Source of the DNA: JADJNW01 sp033761835
GTDB lineage: Bacteria > Bacteroidota > Bacteroidia > Chitinophagales > Saprospiraceae
Length of the DNA stretch: 46,207 bases
Direction: 5' to 3'
NCBI GenBank assembly: GCA_033761835.1
Contig: JANRME010000163.1
Span: forward strand, 1 to 46,207
Shown here: positions 14,911 through 22,704 of the stretch, piece after piece
Numbering within the stretch: position 1 is the stretch's first letter
Layout of the letters: each line of letters starts with the position of its first letter
Program-made: the position numbers and the translations under genes
Notes under the pieces: generated by a model
Database searches by the model: none
What the model saw: only the letters and a program-made list of their open reading frames with translations
What the model was told of the DNA's origin: nothing

Positions 14911-17769
14911 ATGCCAAAGAAAAAAAACGCCAACATCGCCGTGATCGAACCCGCCGAGCCGACCGATTTCAAAGATGTTATTTTTATTAAAGGCGCTCGT
15001 TCCAATAATTTGAAGAACGTGAGTTTGGCGATCCCCAAAAATAAACTGGTTGTCGTTACAGGCGTGTCCGGCTCTGGGAAGTCTTCTATTACAATGGATA
15101 CCTTGTTTGCAGAAGGGCAACGGCGCTACGTGGAGAGTTTGTCGAGCTATGCGCGGCAGTTTTTAGGTAGAATGAAGAAGCCCGATGTGGATTATATCAA
15201 AGGCATTTGCCCGGCAATTGCGATTGAACAAAAGGTAAGCACTTCCAATGCTCGTTCAACCGTGGGTACTTTGACCGAAATCTACGACTACCTGCGCCTG
15301 CTCTACGCGCGTATCGGCAAGACTTATTCGCCCATTTCCGGCAATATTGTAAAACGCCACGAGGTTGCAGATGTTACCGATTTTATTCAACAACACGAGG
15401 AAGGCACGCGCGTTCAACTCTTTATTCCGCTGCCATACAAATATAAAGATCGCACTTTACAACAAGAGTTGGACTTGCTTTTGCAAAAAGGCTACACCCG
15501 TGTATTGATAGACAATGAGTTAAAAGATATTCAAGAGGTTTTGGAAAAAGGGCATCCCGATTTGAAGAAAAAAATCAGTATCATCCAAGAGAAAAATCCC
15601 TTGATTCTTGTTGACCGTTTTGTCGTGACAATGGATGATGAAGAAAACGTGAAACGCATTGGCGATTCGGTGCAAACCGCTTTTTACGAAAGCGAAGGTG
15701 AAGCGGTCGTGGACATTATGGGCGGTGAACGCCGCAATTTTAACAATCGTTTTGAACTGGACGGCATTACTTTTTTAGACCCTACGCCACAACTCTTCAA
15801 TTTCAACAACCCTTACGGTGCTTGCCCAACTTGCGAGGGCTTCAGCCAAGTGATGGGCATTGACGAAGACAAGGTTATTCCTGATAAATCCAAATCGGTA
15901 TATGAAGGTGCTGTCGCTGCGTGGAGTGGCGAGAAGTTTGGACTTTGGTTAGATAAATTATTGGAAACCGCCCATTTGTTTGATTTTCCGGTACATCGGT
16001 CTTATCAGGATTTGAGCAAAGCACAGCAGCGTTTACTTTGGACCGGGAATGAGCATTTCTGGGGCATCAATGCTTTTTTTGAGGAATTGGAAGAAAAAAC
16101 CTACAAAATCCAAAATCGTGTAATGCTCGCGCGTTATCGCGGCAAAACCATTTGTCATACTTGCGAAGGCGGGCGCTTACGCAAAGAATCTACCTATGTA
16201 AAAATCGCCGATAAACCCATCACCGATTTGGTAGAAATGCCGATTGATGAACTTTTGGCACACGTGGAAAGCTTGAAATTCAATGAATTCGACGCGAAAA
16301 TTGGTCGCCGCTTGCTTTTGGAAATCACGAATCGCTTGCGGTATATGTGCAATTTGGGCTTGAGTTATCTGACACTCAATCGCTTGTCGTCAACTTTATC
16401 TGGTGGCGAAACGCAACGGATTAACCTCACACGCACTTTAGGTAGTAACCTGACAAGTTCGATGTATATTTTGGATGAACCAAGCGTTGGGCTGCATCCG
16501 CGCGATAGTGCCCGATTGGTGGACGTGTTGAAAGCTTTGCGCGATTTAGGCAATACCGTCATTGTAGTAGAACATGAAGAAGATATTATAAAAAATGCCG
16601 ATTATTTAGTTGATATTGGTCCGGCAGCGGGGATTCATGGTGGGGAAGTAATATTTGCAGGCAATTATGAAGATATTTATGACGAAGCAACAGAGAGCCT
16701 AACGACTAAATACATGAGCGGTCGCATGAACATTCCTGTGCCGGAGGTGCGTCGAAAATTAGTCAATTATATCACTGTGAAAGGCGCGAAACAGCATAAT
16801 CTGAAAAATATTGATGCCAGCATTCCACTCAATGCACTCACGGTGGTCACAGGTGTATCGGGCTCTGGCAAGACGACGCTGGTCAAGCAAATTTTATATC
16901 CCGCTTTAAAAAAGCATTTTGGAGAAAACTCGCCGAAAGCGCCTGGTTTGCATAGTGGTATCGAAGGAGATTTGAAAAAGCTGACCCAGGTAGAAATGGT
17001 TGACCAGAATCCTATTGGCAAGTCATCGCGCTCAAATCCAGTGACTTACGTAAAAGCGTACGATGCCATTCGAGATTTGTTTTCAAAGCAACAATTGTCT
17101 AAAATACGCGGCTTCAAGCCTTCTCATTTCTCTTTTAATGTGGACGGCGGTCGCTGCGATACTTGCAAGGGCGAAGGCGAACAAGTGATTGAAATGCAGT
17201 TCCTTGCCGATGTGCGCCTCGAATGCGAAGAATGCAAAGGCAAACGCTTCAAACCTGAAGTACTGGAAGTGGAATTCAAAGGCAAAAGCATTTTCGATGT
17301 GCTTGATCTCAGTGTAGAAGAAGCATTAGAATTCTTCGCGGATGTAAAAGATGTGATAAATAAAATTCAACCATTATATAATGTTGGGCTTGGGTATGTA
17401 AAATTAGGTCAATCCTCCAGTACCCTCTCCGGTGGCGAGGCGCAGCGCGTGAAGCTCGCATCGTTTTTAACTAAAGAGCGCAGCACCGAAAATATTCTTT
17501 TCATCTTCGACGAGCCTACTACTGGTTTGCATTTCCACGACATCCGCAAACTGCTCGATGCTTTGAATGCCTTAGTAGAAAAAGGACATACCGTTCTTGT
17601 AGTAGAACACAATATGGAAGTCGCCAAAAGCGCCGATTATATCATTGATCTTGGCCCTGAAGGCGGCAAGAGTGGTGGACATTTGGTCTTCCAAGGGCGA
17701 CCAGAGGAACTGGCGAAGGTAAAAGAGTCCAAGACAGCGGCATTTTTAAAGAAAAAATTAAGATCATAA
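14911..17769 (+). CDS. uvrA: excinuclease ABC subunit A
   Basis: UvrA recognises DNA lesions with UvrB in nucleotide excision repair. The 952-aa protein has both ABC ATPase halves: Walker A GVSGSGKSS near the N-terminus and GVSGSGKTT in the second half, two LSGGE signatures (STLSGGETQR, STLSGGEAQR) and Walker B motifs ILDEPSVGLHPRD and IFDEPTTGLHFHD. Zinc-binding cysteines are present (CPTCEG, CHTCEG, and CDTCKG with CEECKG). I use ATG 14911; an in-frame TTG at 14896 is less likely. Family length is normal. A diverged relic of a second uvrA tail lies 3.4 kb downstream at 21121. Confidence 0.97.
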   Translation: MPKKKNANIAVIEPAEPTDFKDVIFIKGARSNNLKNVSLAIPKNKLVVVTGVSGSGKSSITMDTLFAEGQRRYVESLSSYARQFLGRMKKPDVDYIKGICPAIAIEQKVSTSNARSTVGTLTEIYDYLRLLYARIGKTYSPISGNIVKRHEVADVTDFIQQHEEGTRVQLFIPLPYKYKDRTLQQELDLLLQKGYTRVLIDNELKDIQEVLEKGHPDLKKKISIIQEKNPLILVDRFVVTMDDEENVKRIGDSVQTAFYESEGEAVVDIMGGERRNFNNRFELDGITFLDPTPQLFNFNNPYGACPTCEGFSQVMGIDEDKVIPDKSKSVYEGAVAAWSGEKFGLWLDKLLETAHLFDFPVHRSYQDLSKAQQRLLWTGNEHFWGINAFFEELEEKTYKIQNRVMLARYRGKTICHTCEGGRLRKESTYVKIADKPITDLVEMPIDELLAHVESLKFNEFDAKIGRRLLLEITNRLRYMCNLGLSYLTLNRLSSTLSGGETQRINLTRTLGSNLTSSMYILDEPSVGLHPRDSARLVDVLKALRDLGNTVIVVEHEEDIIKNADYLVDIGPAAGIHGGEVIFAGNYEDIYDEATESLTTKYMSGRMNIPVPEVRRKLVNYITVKGAKQHNLKNIDASIPLNALTVVTGVSGSGKTTLVKQILYPALKKHFGENSPKAPGLHSGIEGDLKKLTQVEMVDQNPIGKSSRSNPVTYVKAYDAIRDLFSKQQLSKIRGFKPSHFSFNVDGGRCDTCKGEGEQVIEMQFLADVRLECEECKGKRFKPEVLEVEFKGKSIFDVLDLSVEEALEFFADVKDVINKIQPLYNVGLGYVKLGQSSSTLSGGEAQRVKLASFLTKERSTENILFIFDEPTTGLHFHDIRKLLDALNALVEKGHTVLVVEHNMEVAKSADYIIDLGPEGGKSGGHLVFQGRPEELAKVKESKTAAFLKKKLRS

Positions 17770-17862
17770 CACAAGCTTGCAACAATATGCTTTCTATTTT
17801 GTGAATTTTATGTTAATAAAATCTTCTCTTTTTGTAAACCAGAGGTTAACTAAATGTCTTAA

Positions 17863-17886
17863 TTTCGTTAAATTATTTTAACGAAA
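17863..17886. promoter_or_regulatory. perfect inverted repeat just before the TonB-receptor start
   Basis: TTTCGTTAAA (17863-17872), loop TTAT and TTTAACGAAA (17877-17886) form a perfect 10-bp dyad ending nine bases before the ATG at 17896. It could be a regulator binding site or a hairpin in the leader that hides the ribosome site. Confidence 0.5.
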
Positions 17887-17895
17887 AAACAAAGT

Positions 17896-20800
17896 ATGCA
17901 AGCTTTAAGAACTACCTCACTAGTTTTGTTTTTCCTGGTTTGGGCCTGTCACACTTTAATGGCGCAGGTTACCACCTCATCCATTACAGGTACTGTATCG
18001 GACGACAAAGGAGAATCACTTATCGGTGCGACTGTAAAAGCTACACACGTACCTTCAGGAACAATTTATGGTACCGTAACGCAGGAAAATGGCCGTTATA
18101 GCATTCCCAACATGCGTGTGGGAGGACCATACACCGTCGAAGCAAGTTATGTCGGTTATACCCTGAACTTACAGGAAAATGTATTCCTGGCACTTGGACA
18201 GAAATTCACGCTCAATTTTAAAATGCTTGCCGAAGGAGTTACCCTGGAGGGCGTCACCGTGACAAGTGAGCGCGACCCCGTGTTGAACGGCAAACGGACT
18301 GGTCCGGCTACAGCTATCAACCGAGACTTGTTGGACAAGCTGCCTACCATCAGTCGTTCGGCAGCAGATTATACTCGTTTGAACCCAATGGCTTCCGAAG
18401 GCGGCTCTTTTGCAGGACGTAATGATCAGTTCAACAACTATTCCTTAGATGGAACAATTTTTAACAACCCCTTTGGTCTGGATGCGGCAACGCCTGGTGG
18501 GCAAACCGATGCGCAACCTATTTCTTTGGATGCCATTGAGCAGATCAGTGTAGCAATCGCACCTTATGATGTGACACAGTCAGGTTTTACTGGTGCTTCT
18601 ATTAATGCGGTGACCAAGTCCGGTACAAATCAGTTTCATGGTACAGCATTTGGTTATTTTCGCAACAAAGATATGATTGGCGGTAAAGTGGACGACACAG
18701 AGGTAGTCAAAGGCGATTTAAAGCAGTTGCAAACTGGCTTTAGTTTGGGCGGCCCAATCATCAGAGATAAGGTTTTCTTTTTTGCCAATTTAGAATTAGA
18801 CAGACGATCCGACTTAGGTTCTTATTTTGTGCCTAACAACGGATCGAATGCAGGAGATGCTAACGTTTCAAGGGTATTGCTTTCTGATATGCAACTCGTT
18901 GCTAATCTATTGAGCCAAACTTATGGTTACGATGTAGGGCTTTTGCAAAACTTCAAGCACGACTCTGACAATACCAAAGGGATTTTTAAATTGGATTTTA
19001 ACCTAAATGAGAACCACAAACTGACTGCTTCGTATAATTTCCTCGATGCATTCAAGGATAAACCGGCGCACCCTTCTGCAATCGGACGAAGAGGCCCTGA
19101 CTTTTTAACGCTGCAGTTCCAGAACGCGGGTTACCGAATCAATAACAAAATTCATTCCGGCATCGTCGAATTGAAATCCTTTTTTGGAAGTAAATTCGCC
19201 AACAAATTCCAGATAGGATACACGGCATTCCGCGATAGTCGAAATCCATTCTCGGAGCCTTTTCCAGTGTTGAACATTGGCAAAAATGGCACGCGTTATA
19301 TCATTGCCGGGCACGAGCCTTTTTCGATTAACAACCGTTTGGATCAAGATGTCATTCAAATCAATAACAACTTTAATATTTATGCCGGTAAACATACGAT
19401 TACAATTGGCGGCGCTTTTGAACGCTTTAATTTTGACAACTCTTTTAACCTAACGGGTTATGGTTTAAGAGTATTTTTCCCGGATGTGCCGATTGAAGGG
19501 ATAGAAAATCTTATTAAATCTGCTGACTTTGCTAAAGAAGTAAGCGATGCACGCGCTGCTTTTGACAATAACAATCGAAACAATAAATGGGCGTTAGCCG
19601 AAACCAATTTGGGGCAAATTTCTGCTTATGTGCAGGATGAAATAACAATGAACGATCAATTGACTATGACTTTTGGCCTTCGAGTTGATTATCCGCTCTT
19701 TTTTAATACGGCAGATTTGATTCAAGAAAATATTGAACGTAAAGGCGGGCTGCTTTCTGATGGTGGTACTTACGATCCTTCAATCGTTTATTCGGATGAG
19801 AATGGCAATAATGTGACTTTCGACCATACCATACTCCCTAAAAATAACCCTTTAATCAACCCAAGATTCGGATTCAATTATGATCTAAAAGGCGATCGCT
19901 CAGCGCAACTGAGAGGCGGTACGGGTCTGTTCTCTGGCCGTTTCCCGTTTGTCTGGATTGGCAATCAAGTGGCAAATCCTGATTTCTTTTTCTATAATAT
20001 GACCGATCCTGATTTCAAATTCCCACAAGTGTGGCGAACAAATTTGGGCTATGACCAAAGATTTGGTAAAGGTTGGATCGCTACGGTTGACATGTTGTAC
20101 ACCAAAGATTTGCAAGCGCAGATGGTACGTAATTATGGTTTGAAATTACCATCCGGTACATTGCAAGGACCAGGTAGCCGACCAATTTATAGGTTGAATG
20201 ATCGAGTGCTGGTTTTTGGTTCACCTACCAATGCTTACGTGTTTACGAATACGGATGCCGGTTATACTTTTAATACTTCGGTTTCGATTGAACGCAATTG
20301 GAACAATACTTACATAAAACTAGGTTATAACTACCTCCAGGCAGAAGATGCTGCTTCTATTGATGCAGAAATTTCTTCTGATGCTTATGACCGCAACCCT
20401 GCAAACATCAGCCATACCAATCGTCCTTTATTAGCTCCTTCGCTCTATGGCAATCGTCACCGTATTCTGGGCGCTGCTTCTAAGAAATTTGCTTATGGCA
20501 ATGATAAGTTTGGCACTACAATCAGCTTATTCTTTGAATATCTGGAAGGTGGCCGCTACAGCTACACATATAGTGGCGATATCAATAATGATGGCTCCGG
20601 TTTGAATGATTTAATCTATGTGCCAACCGATAGCGAAATTGATCAGATGAACTTTGCAGGGGATGCCGCTTCACAAAGAACGAAACTTAAGCAATACATT
20701 GCTCAAGACGAGTATTTATCGGGCCGTCGTGGCGAATTCACTGAAAAATATGGCGCACTGGCACCTTGGTACAACCACTGGGATTTGCGCATTTTGCAGG

Positions 20801-21054
20801 ATTTCTACGTGAGTGAAAGCAACAAACTCCAACTCAGCATTGATGTACTGAATGTAGGTAATTTAATCAACTCCGGCTGGGGCGTGCGCCAATTTGCAAC
20901 GCAGACCGCTTTAGCGCAACCAATTGCAGTATCAGTGGATGCCAATGGTGTACCAACCTACAGTTTTGACACCGCTCAAACCCAAACATTCTTCAACGAC
21001 TTCAGCTTGCTAAGTCGCTGGCAGTTGCAGTTGGGCTTGCGGTATGAATTTTAA
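17896..21054 (+). CDS. TonB-dependent receptor, Oar-like, with carboxypeptidase-regulatory-like N-domain
   Basis: This 1052-aa outer-membrane receptor has a signal peptide (1-23, ending LMA before QVTT), a carboxypeptidase D regulatory-like domain (about 28-115: SITGTVSDDKGESLIGATVKA...SYVGY), a plug (about 130-260, with INAVTKSGTNQFHGTAFGYFRN) and a long 22-strand-type barrel ending LQLQLGLRYEF. The motif GTNQFHG and the barrel layout are those of Oar-like receptors rather than SusC; no SusD partner is adjacent. Substrate is unknown (Oar of Myxococcus takes part in protein export or signalling). It stands alone, with a dyad before the start and a strong hairpin after the stop. Confidence 0.88.
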   Translation: MQALRTTSLVLFFLVWACHTLMAQVTTSSITGTVSDDKGESLIGATVKATHVPSGTIYGTVTQENGRYSIPNMRVGGPYTVEASYVGYTLNLQENVFLALGQKFTLNFKMLAEGVTLEGVTVTSERDPVLNGKRTGPATAINRDLLDKLPTISRSAADYTRLNPMASEGGSFAGRNDQFNNYSLDGTIFNNPFGLDAATPGGQTDAQPISLDAIEQISVAIAPYDVTQSGFTGASINAVTKSGTNQFHGTAFGYFRNKDMIGGKVDDTEVVKGDLKQLQTGFSLGGPIIRDKVFFFANLELDRRSDLGSYFVPNNGSNAGDANVSRVLLSDMQLVANLLSQTYGYDVGLLQNFKHDSDNTKGIFKLDFNLNENHKLTASYNFLDAFKDKPAHPSAIGRRGPDFLTLQFQNAGYRINNKIHSGIVELKSFFGSKFANKFQIGYTAFRDSRNPFSEPFPVLNIGKNGTRYIIAGHEPFSINNRLDQDVIQINNNFNIYAGKHTITIGGAFERFNFDNSFNLTGYGLRVFFPDVPIEGIENLIKSADFAKEVSDARAAFDNNNRNNKWALAETNLGQISAYVQDEITMNDQLTMTFGLRVDYPLFFNTADLIQENIERKGGLLSDGGTYDPSIVYSDENGNNVTFDHTILPKNNPLINPRFGFNYDLKGDRSAQLRGGTGLFSGRFPFVWIGNQVANPDFFFYNMTDPDFKFPQVWRTNLGYDQRFGKGWIATVDMLYTKDLQAQMVRNYGLKLPSGTLQGPGSRPIYRLNDRVLVFGSPTNAYVFTNTDAGYTFNTSVSIERNWNNTYIKLGYNYLQAEDAASIDAEISSDAYDRNPANISHTNRPLLAPSLYGNRHRILGAASKKFAYGNDKFGTTISLFFEYLEGGRYSYTYSGDINNDGSGLNDLIYVPTDSEIDQMNFAGDAASQRTKLKQYIAQDEYLSGRRGEFTEKYGALAPWYNHWDLRILQDFYVSESNKLQLSIDVLNVGNLINSGWGVRQFATQTALAQPIAVSVDANGVPTYSFDTAQTQTFFNDFSLLSRWQLQLGLRYEF

Positions 21055-21075
21055 TAGTATCACAGCATAACAACC

Positions 21076-21108
21076 AGTCTTAGGAAACTTCTTAGGTTTC
21101 CTAAGACT
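21076..21108 (+). terminator. hairpin terminator after the TonB receptor
   Basis: AGTCTTAGGAAAC (21076-21088) and its exact complement GTTTCCTAAGACT (21096-21108) form a 13-bp stem with a 7-base loop, 21 bp after the stop codon. The U-run after it is poor. Confidence 0.65.
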
Positions 21109-21120
21109 TATATTCGACTT

Positions 21121-21185
21121 AAGGGCGACCAGAGGAATTAGCAAAAGTGAAGGAGTCGAAAATGGCGGTATTTTAAAAGAGAAGC
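21121..21185 (+). pseudogene. relic of the 3' end of a second uvrA-like gene
   Basis: About 65 bp align with the 3' end of the intact uvrA (17693-17757) at roughly three quarters identity. In the uvrA frame it reads GRPEELAKVKESKMAVF, against GRPEELAKVKESKTAAF in the intact gene. Most differences are silent third-position or Leu/Ser codon changes (CTG to TTA, GCG to GCA, AAG to AAA, TCC to TCG). It is bounded by an in-frame TAA on each side. The pattern fits a relic of a once-functional diverged copy, not a recent duplication. Confidence 0.75.
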
Positions 21186-21192
21186 TACAAAT

Positions 21193-21433
21193 TTAATAGC
21201 TCCTTTGTCTTGTATTTTGTTCGTCAATGACAGTGGCTACATCTTGCAGGTATGCAAAAAACGCTTGAATGTGCGTTGCTGTCATCCGTGGGTAACCTTC
21301 ATAGATTTGTTCTAATGTCCAGCCATCTGCCAATCGCTCCAAAAATCAGTTCCACCGACAAACGTGTGCCTTTAAAAACAGGCTTGCCGCCTAAAATTTT
21401 TTCATCAGAATGAATATAATCTGTCCAACGCAT
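21193..21433 (-). pseudogene. frameshifted DUF433 antitoxin-like gene
   Basis: From ATG 21433 the minus strand reads MRWTDYIHSDEKILGGKPVF, then KGTRLSVEL, the usual start of DUF433 proteins. After an extra T in a T5 run (A5 on the plus strand, 21341-21345) the frame shifts, and the rest (LERLADGWTLEQIYEGYPRM, then TATHIQAFFAYLQDV) continues in the next frame to a TAA at 21193. Total span is 80 codons plus one base. DUF433 proteins are antitoxins usually paired with a DUF5615 PIN-like toxin; no toxin gene follows. It is a recent frameshift or a sequencing error in a homopolymer. Confidence 0.85.
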
Positions 21434-21495
21434 CACTTTTCTTTTTCAAACCAAAGGATAGGCATTATCGTTCAAAATACACCCGCTAAATCACA

Positions 21496-21633
21496 CTAGC
21501 GCTCTTTAGCCGCCGCTATTTTCATTCTTGCAGAATAAATAAAGTACCTGTTCAAAAAAAATTCTTGATGCCCTTCCACCGACGTAATAGGCCATTCATT
21601 ACTTCCTAATAGCTGTGCATTCAATTGAAGCAT
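21496..21633 (-). CDS. short ORF of unknown status, possible gene remnant
   Basis: The minus strand encodes 45 codons starting MLQLNAQLLGSNEWPITSVE and ending in RMKIAAAKER. Composition is protein-like, not low-complexity, and reads like a C-terminal piece of a larger protein, but I do not recognise a family. It lies just upstream of the broken DUF433 gene on the same strand. It may be a relic or chance. Confidence 0.3.
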   Translation of the reverse strand: MLQLNAQLLGSNEWPITSVEGHQEFFLNRYFIYSARMKIAAAKER

Positions 21634-21659
21634 TCGTGCATGGAAGCAACCTATCAAAG

Positions 21660-21920
21660 AATAAAATCATCGTGGCATACCGCTCAAGTAATAAGAGATA
21701 AAGTAGATGCATTAGGACATAAAGTTTATTAATCATGCTATAAAATAAAATTAGCTTGCCATAAAGTCGAATCATCAGGACATAAAGTAAAATCAAAGCC
21801 CCATAAAGTAAAATGATAGTGGTATAAGGTTGGTGCAATGCAAGATAAAATAAAAGCTTTGCCTTATAAAGTAAAATCATTAGTCTATAAAGTAGAAATA
21901 GCATGACATAAAGCTTGCTT
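21660..21920. repeat. degenerate 21-bp tandem repeat (about 11 units)
   Basis: Ten units of exactly 21 bp run from 21697 to 21906, each beginning with a form of CATAAAGTAAAATC (units start at 21697, 21718, 21739, 21760, 21781, 21802, 21823, 21844, 21865, 21886), plus a partial unit at 21907. One further unit (21660-21680) is followed by a 16-bp truncated one. On the minus strand it stays open and reads as 7-residue repeats of the type LLYGALI/LLYVLMI (ORF 21599-21931). Period and phase are exact but unit sequence is diverged, so this is an old array. I do not believe it is a normal protein. Confidence 0.8.
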
Positions 21921-22025
21921 TTGATATTCAAAGTTTAGCTGTTCAAAACAACCCTTTTACAAGCAGTGGCTTTTATTTGATAAGATCGCCACCCTCAAAT
22001 TCTCTTCAGAATTCATATAGATTTC

Positions 22026-22049
22026 ATACAAATTTGTATCTTACCTTTA
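22026..22049 (+). promoter_or_regulatory. palindromic operator and -7-like box of the molybdenum hydroxylase operon
   Basis: ATACAAATTTGTAT (22026-22039) is a perfect 14-bp palindrome directly followed by TACCTTTA (22042-22049), one mismatch from TAnnTTTG. A dyad filling the spacer of a promoter is a typical operator position. The leader to ATG 22117 would be about 60 bp. Confidence 0.45.
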
Positions 22050-22116
22050 TTCCAGCATAAAGATTGGAAAACGACGTTTTTTTAAGAAAGATATTTCTCA
22101 GCTCAAACCAATAATC

Positions 22117-22575
22117 ATGGCAACCATCACGCTTAATGTCAATGGTGAAAAGCGCACCGTCAACGTGGACGCAGGCACATCTCTGCTTTGGGTACTGCGC
22201 GAACACCTTGGCCTCACCGGCACTAAATACAGCTGCGGCAAATCCTATTGTGGCGCTTGCACGGTTCACATGGACGGCACGGCGATTCGCTCCTGCACCA
22301 TGCCTGCTTCCGGCGCAGAAGGCAGAAGCATTACGACCATCGAGGGGCTTTCCGCGAATGGCGATCACCCTTTGCAAAAAGCATGGATCGAAGAACAAGT
22401 ACCGCAATGCGGCTACTGCCAGTCAGGGCAAATCATGCAAGCAGCAGCTTTGTTGGCGAATAACAAAAAGCCAAGCCGCGAAGAAATTATCAGCCAGATG
22501 AATGGCGTACTGTGTCGCTGCGGAACGTATATGCGTATTCTTAAAGCCATTGAACGGGCATCAAAAGAAATGTGA
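22117..22575 (+). CDS. (2Fe-2S) subunit of an IorA-like molybdenum hydroxylase
   Basis: This 152-aa protein is the small electron-transfer subunit of a xanthine-oxidase-family enzyme of the isoquinoline 1-oxidoreductase type. The plant-ferredoxin cluster ligands are C40, C45, C48 and C60 (SCGKSYCGAC, then IRSC). The second all-helical cluster has QCGYCQSGQIM and CRCGTYMRI. It has no signal peptide; in this family it is exported together with the Tat-bearing large subunit. The large subunit gene follows, separated by a repeat-like 129-bp spacer. No cytochrome or FAD subunit is present. Confidence 0.93.
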   Translation: MATITLNVNGEKRTVNVDAGTSLLWVLREHLGLTGTKYSCGKSYCGACTVHMDGTAIRSCTMPASGAEGRSITTIEGLSANGDHPLQKAWIEEQVPQCGYCQSGQIMQAAALLANNKKPSREEIISQMNGVLCRCGTYMRILKAIERASKEM

Positions 22576-22581
22576 TTTATC

Positions 22582-22687
22582 ATGGAATATTGGAGCGATG
22601 GAATGTTGGAATAGTGGTTAGAGTTTGATTGGCATTTTAACTTGTATCATCTCAACACTCCAATACTCCAAATGTCCAATATTCCAG
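22582..22687. repeat. imperfect inverted repeat of TGGAATATTGGA words
   Basis: The spacer between the two hydroxylase genes carries TGGAATATTGGAGCGATGGA and related words (22582-22617) and an inverted array of the same words, CAACACTCCAATACTCCA onward to CCAATATTCCAG (22653-22687). The arms pair imperfectly around a 35-bp centre. This looks like a mobile or dispersed intergenic repeat inserted inside an operon, and it could form a large hairpin in the mRNA. Confidence 0.6.
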
Positions 22688-22704
22688 AAAAAGGTATAAT
22701 AAAC

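Larger units (their letters stand above)
21434..22116. other. gene-poor region with relics and a tandem repeat
   Basis: This stretch holds a 45-codon ORF of unknown status (21496-21633), a degenerate 21-bp tandem repeat (21660-21920) and, at its end, the promoter region of the molybdenum hydroxylase genes (22026-22049). No RNA gene or intact transposase is present. Confidence 0.5.

Noticed and set aside
21660..21920. CRISPR array
   Set aside because: The repeat is contiguous, with no unique spacers, and there are no cas genes.
21599..21931. 110-codon minus-strand ORF rich in Leu, Ile and Tyr as a membrane protein
   Set aside because: It is the translation of the 21-bp tandem repeat; unit drift and composition fit a repeat better than a gene. 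It is kept as a repeat and as a finding.
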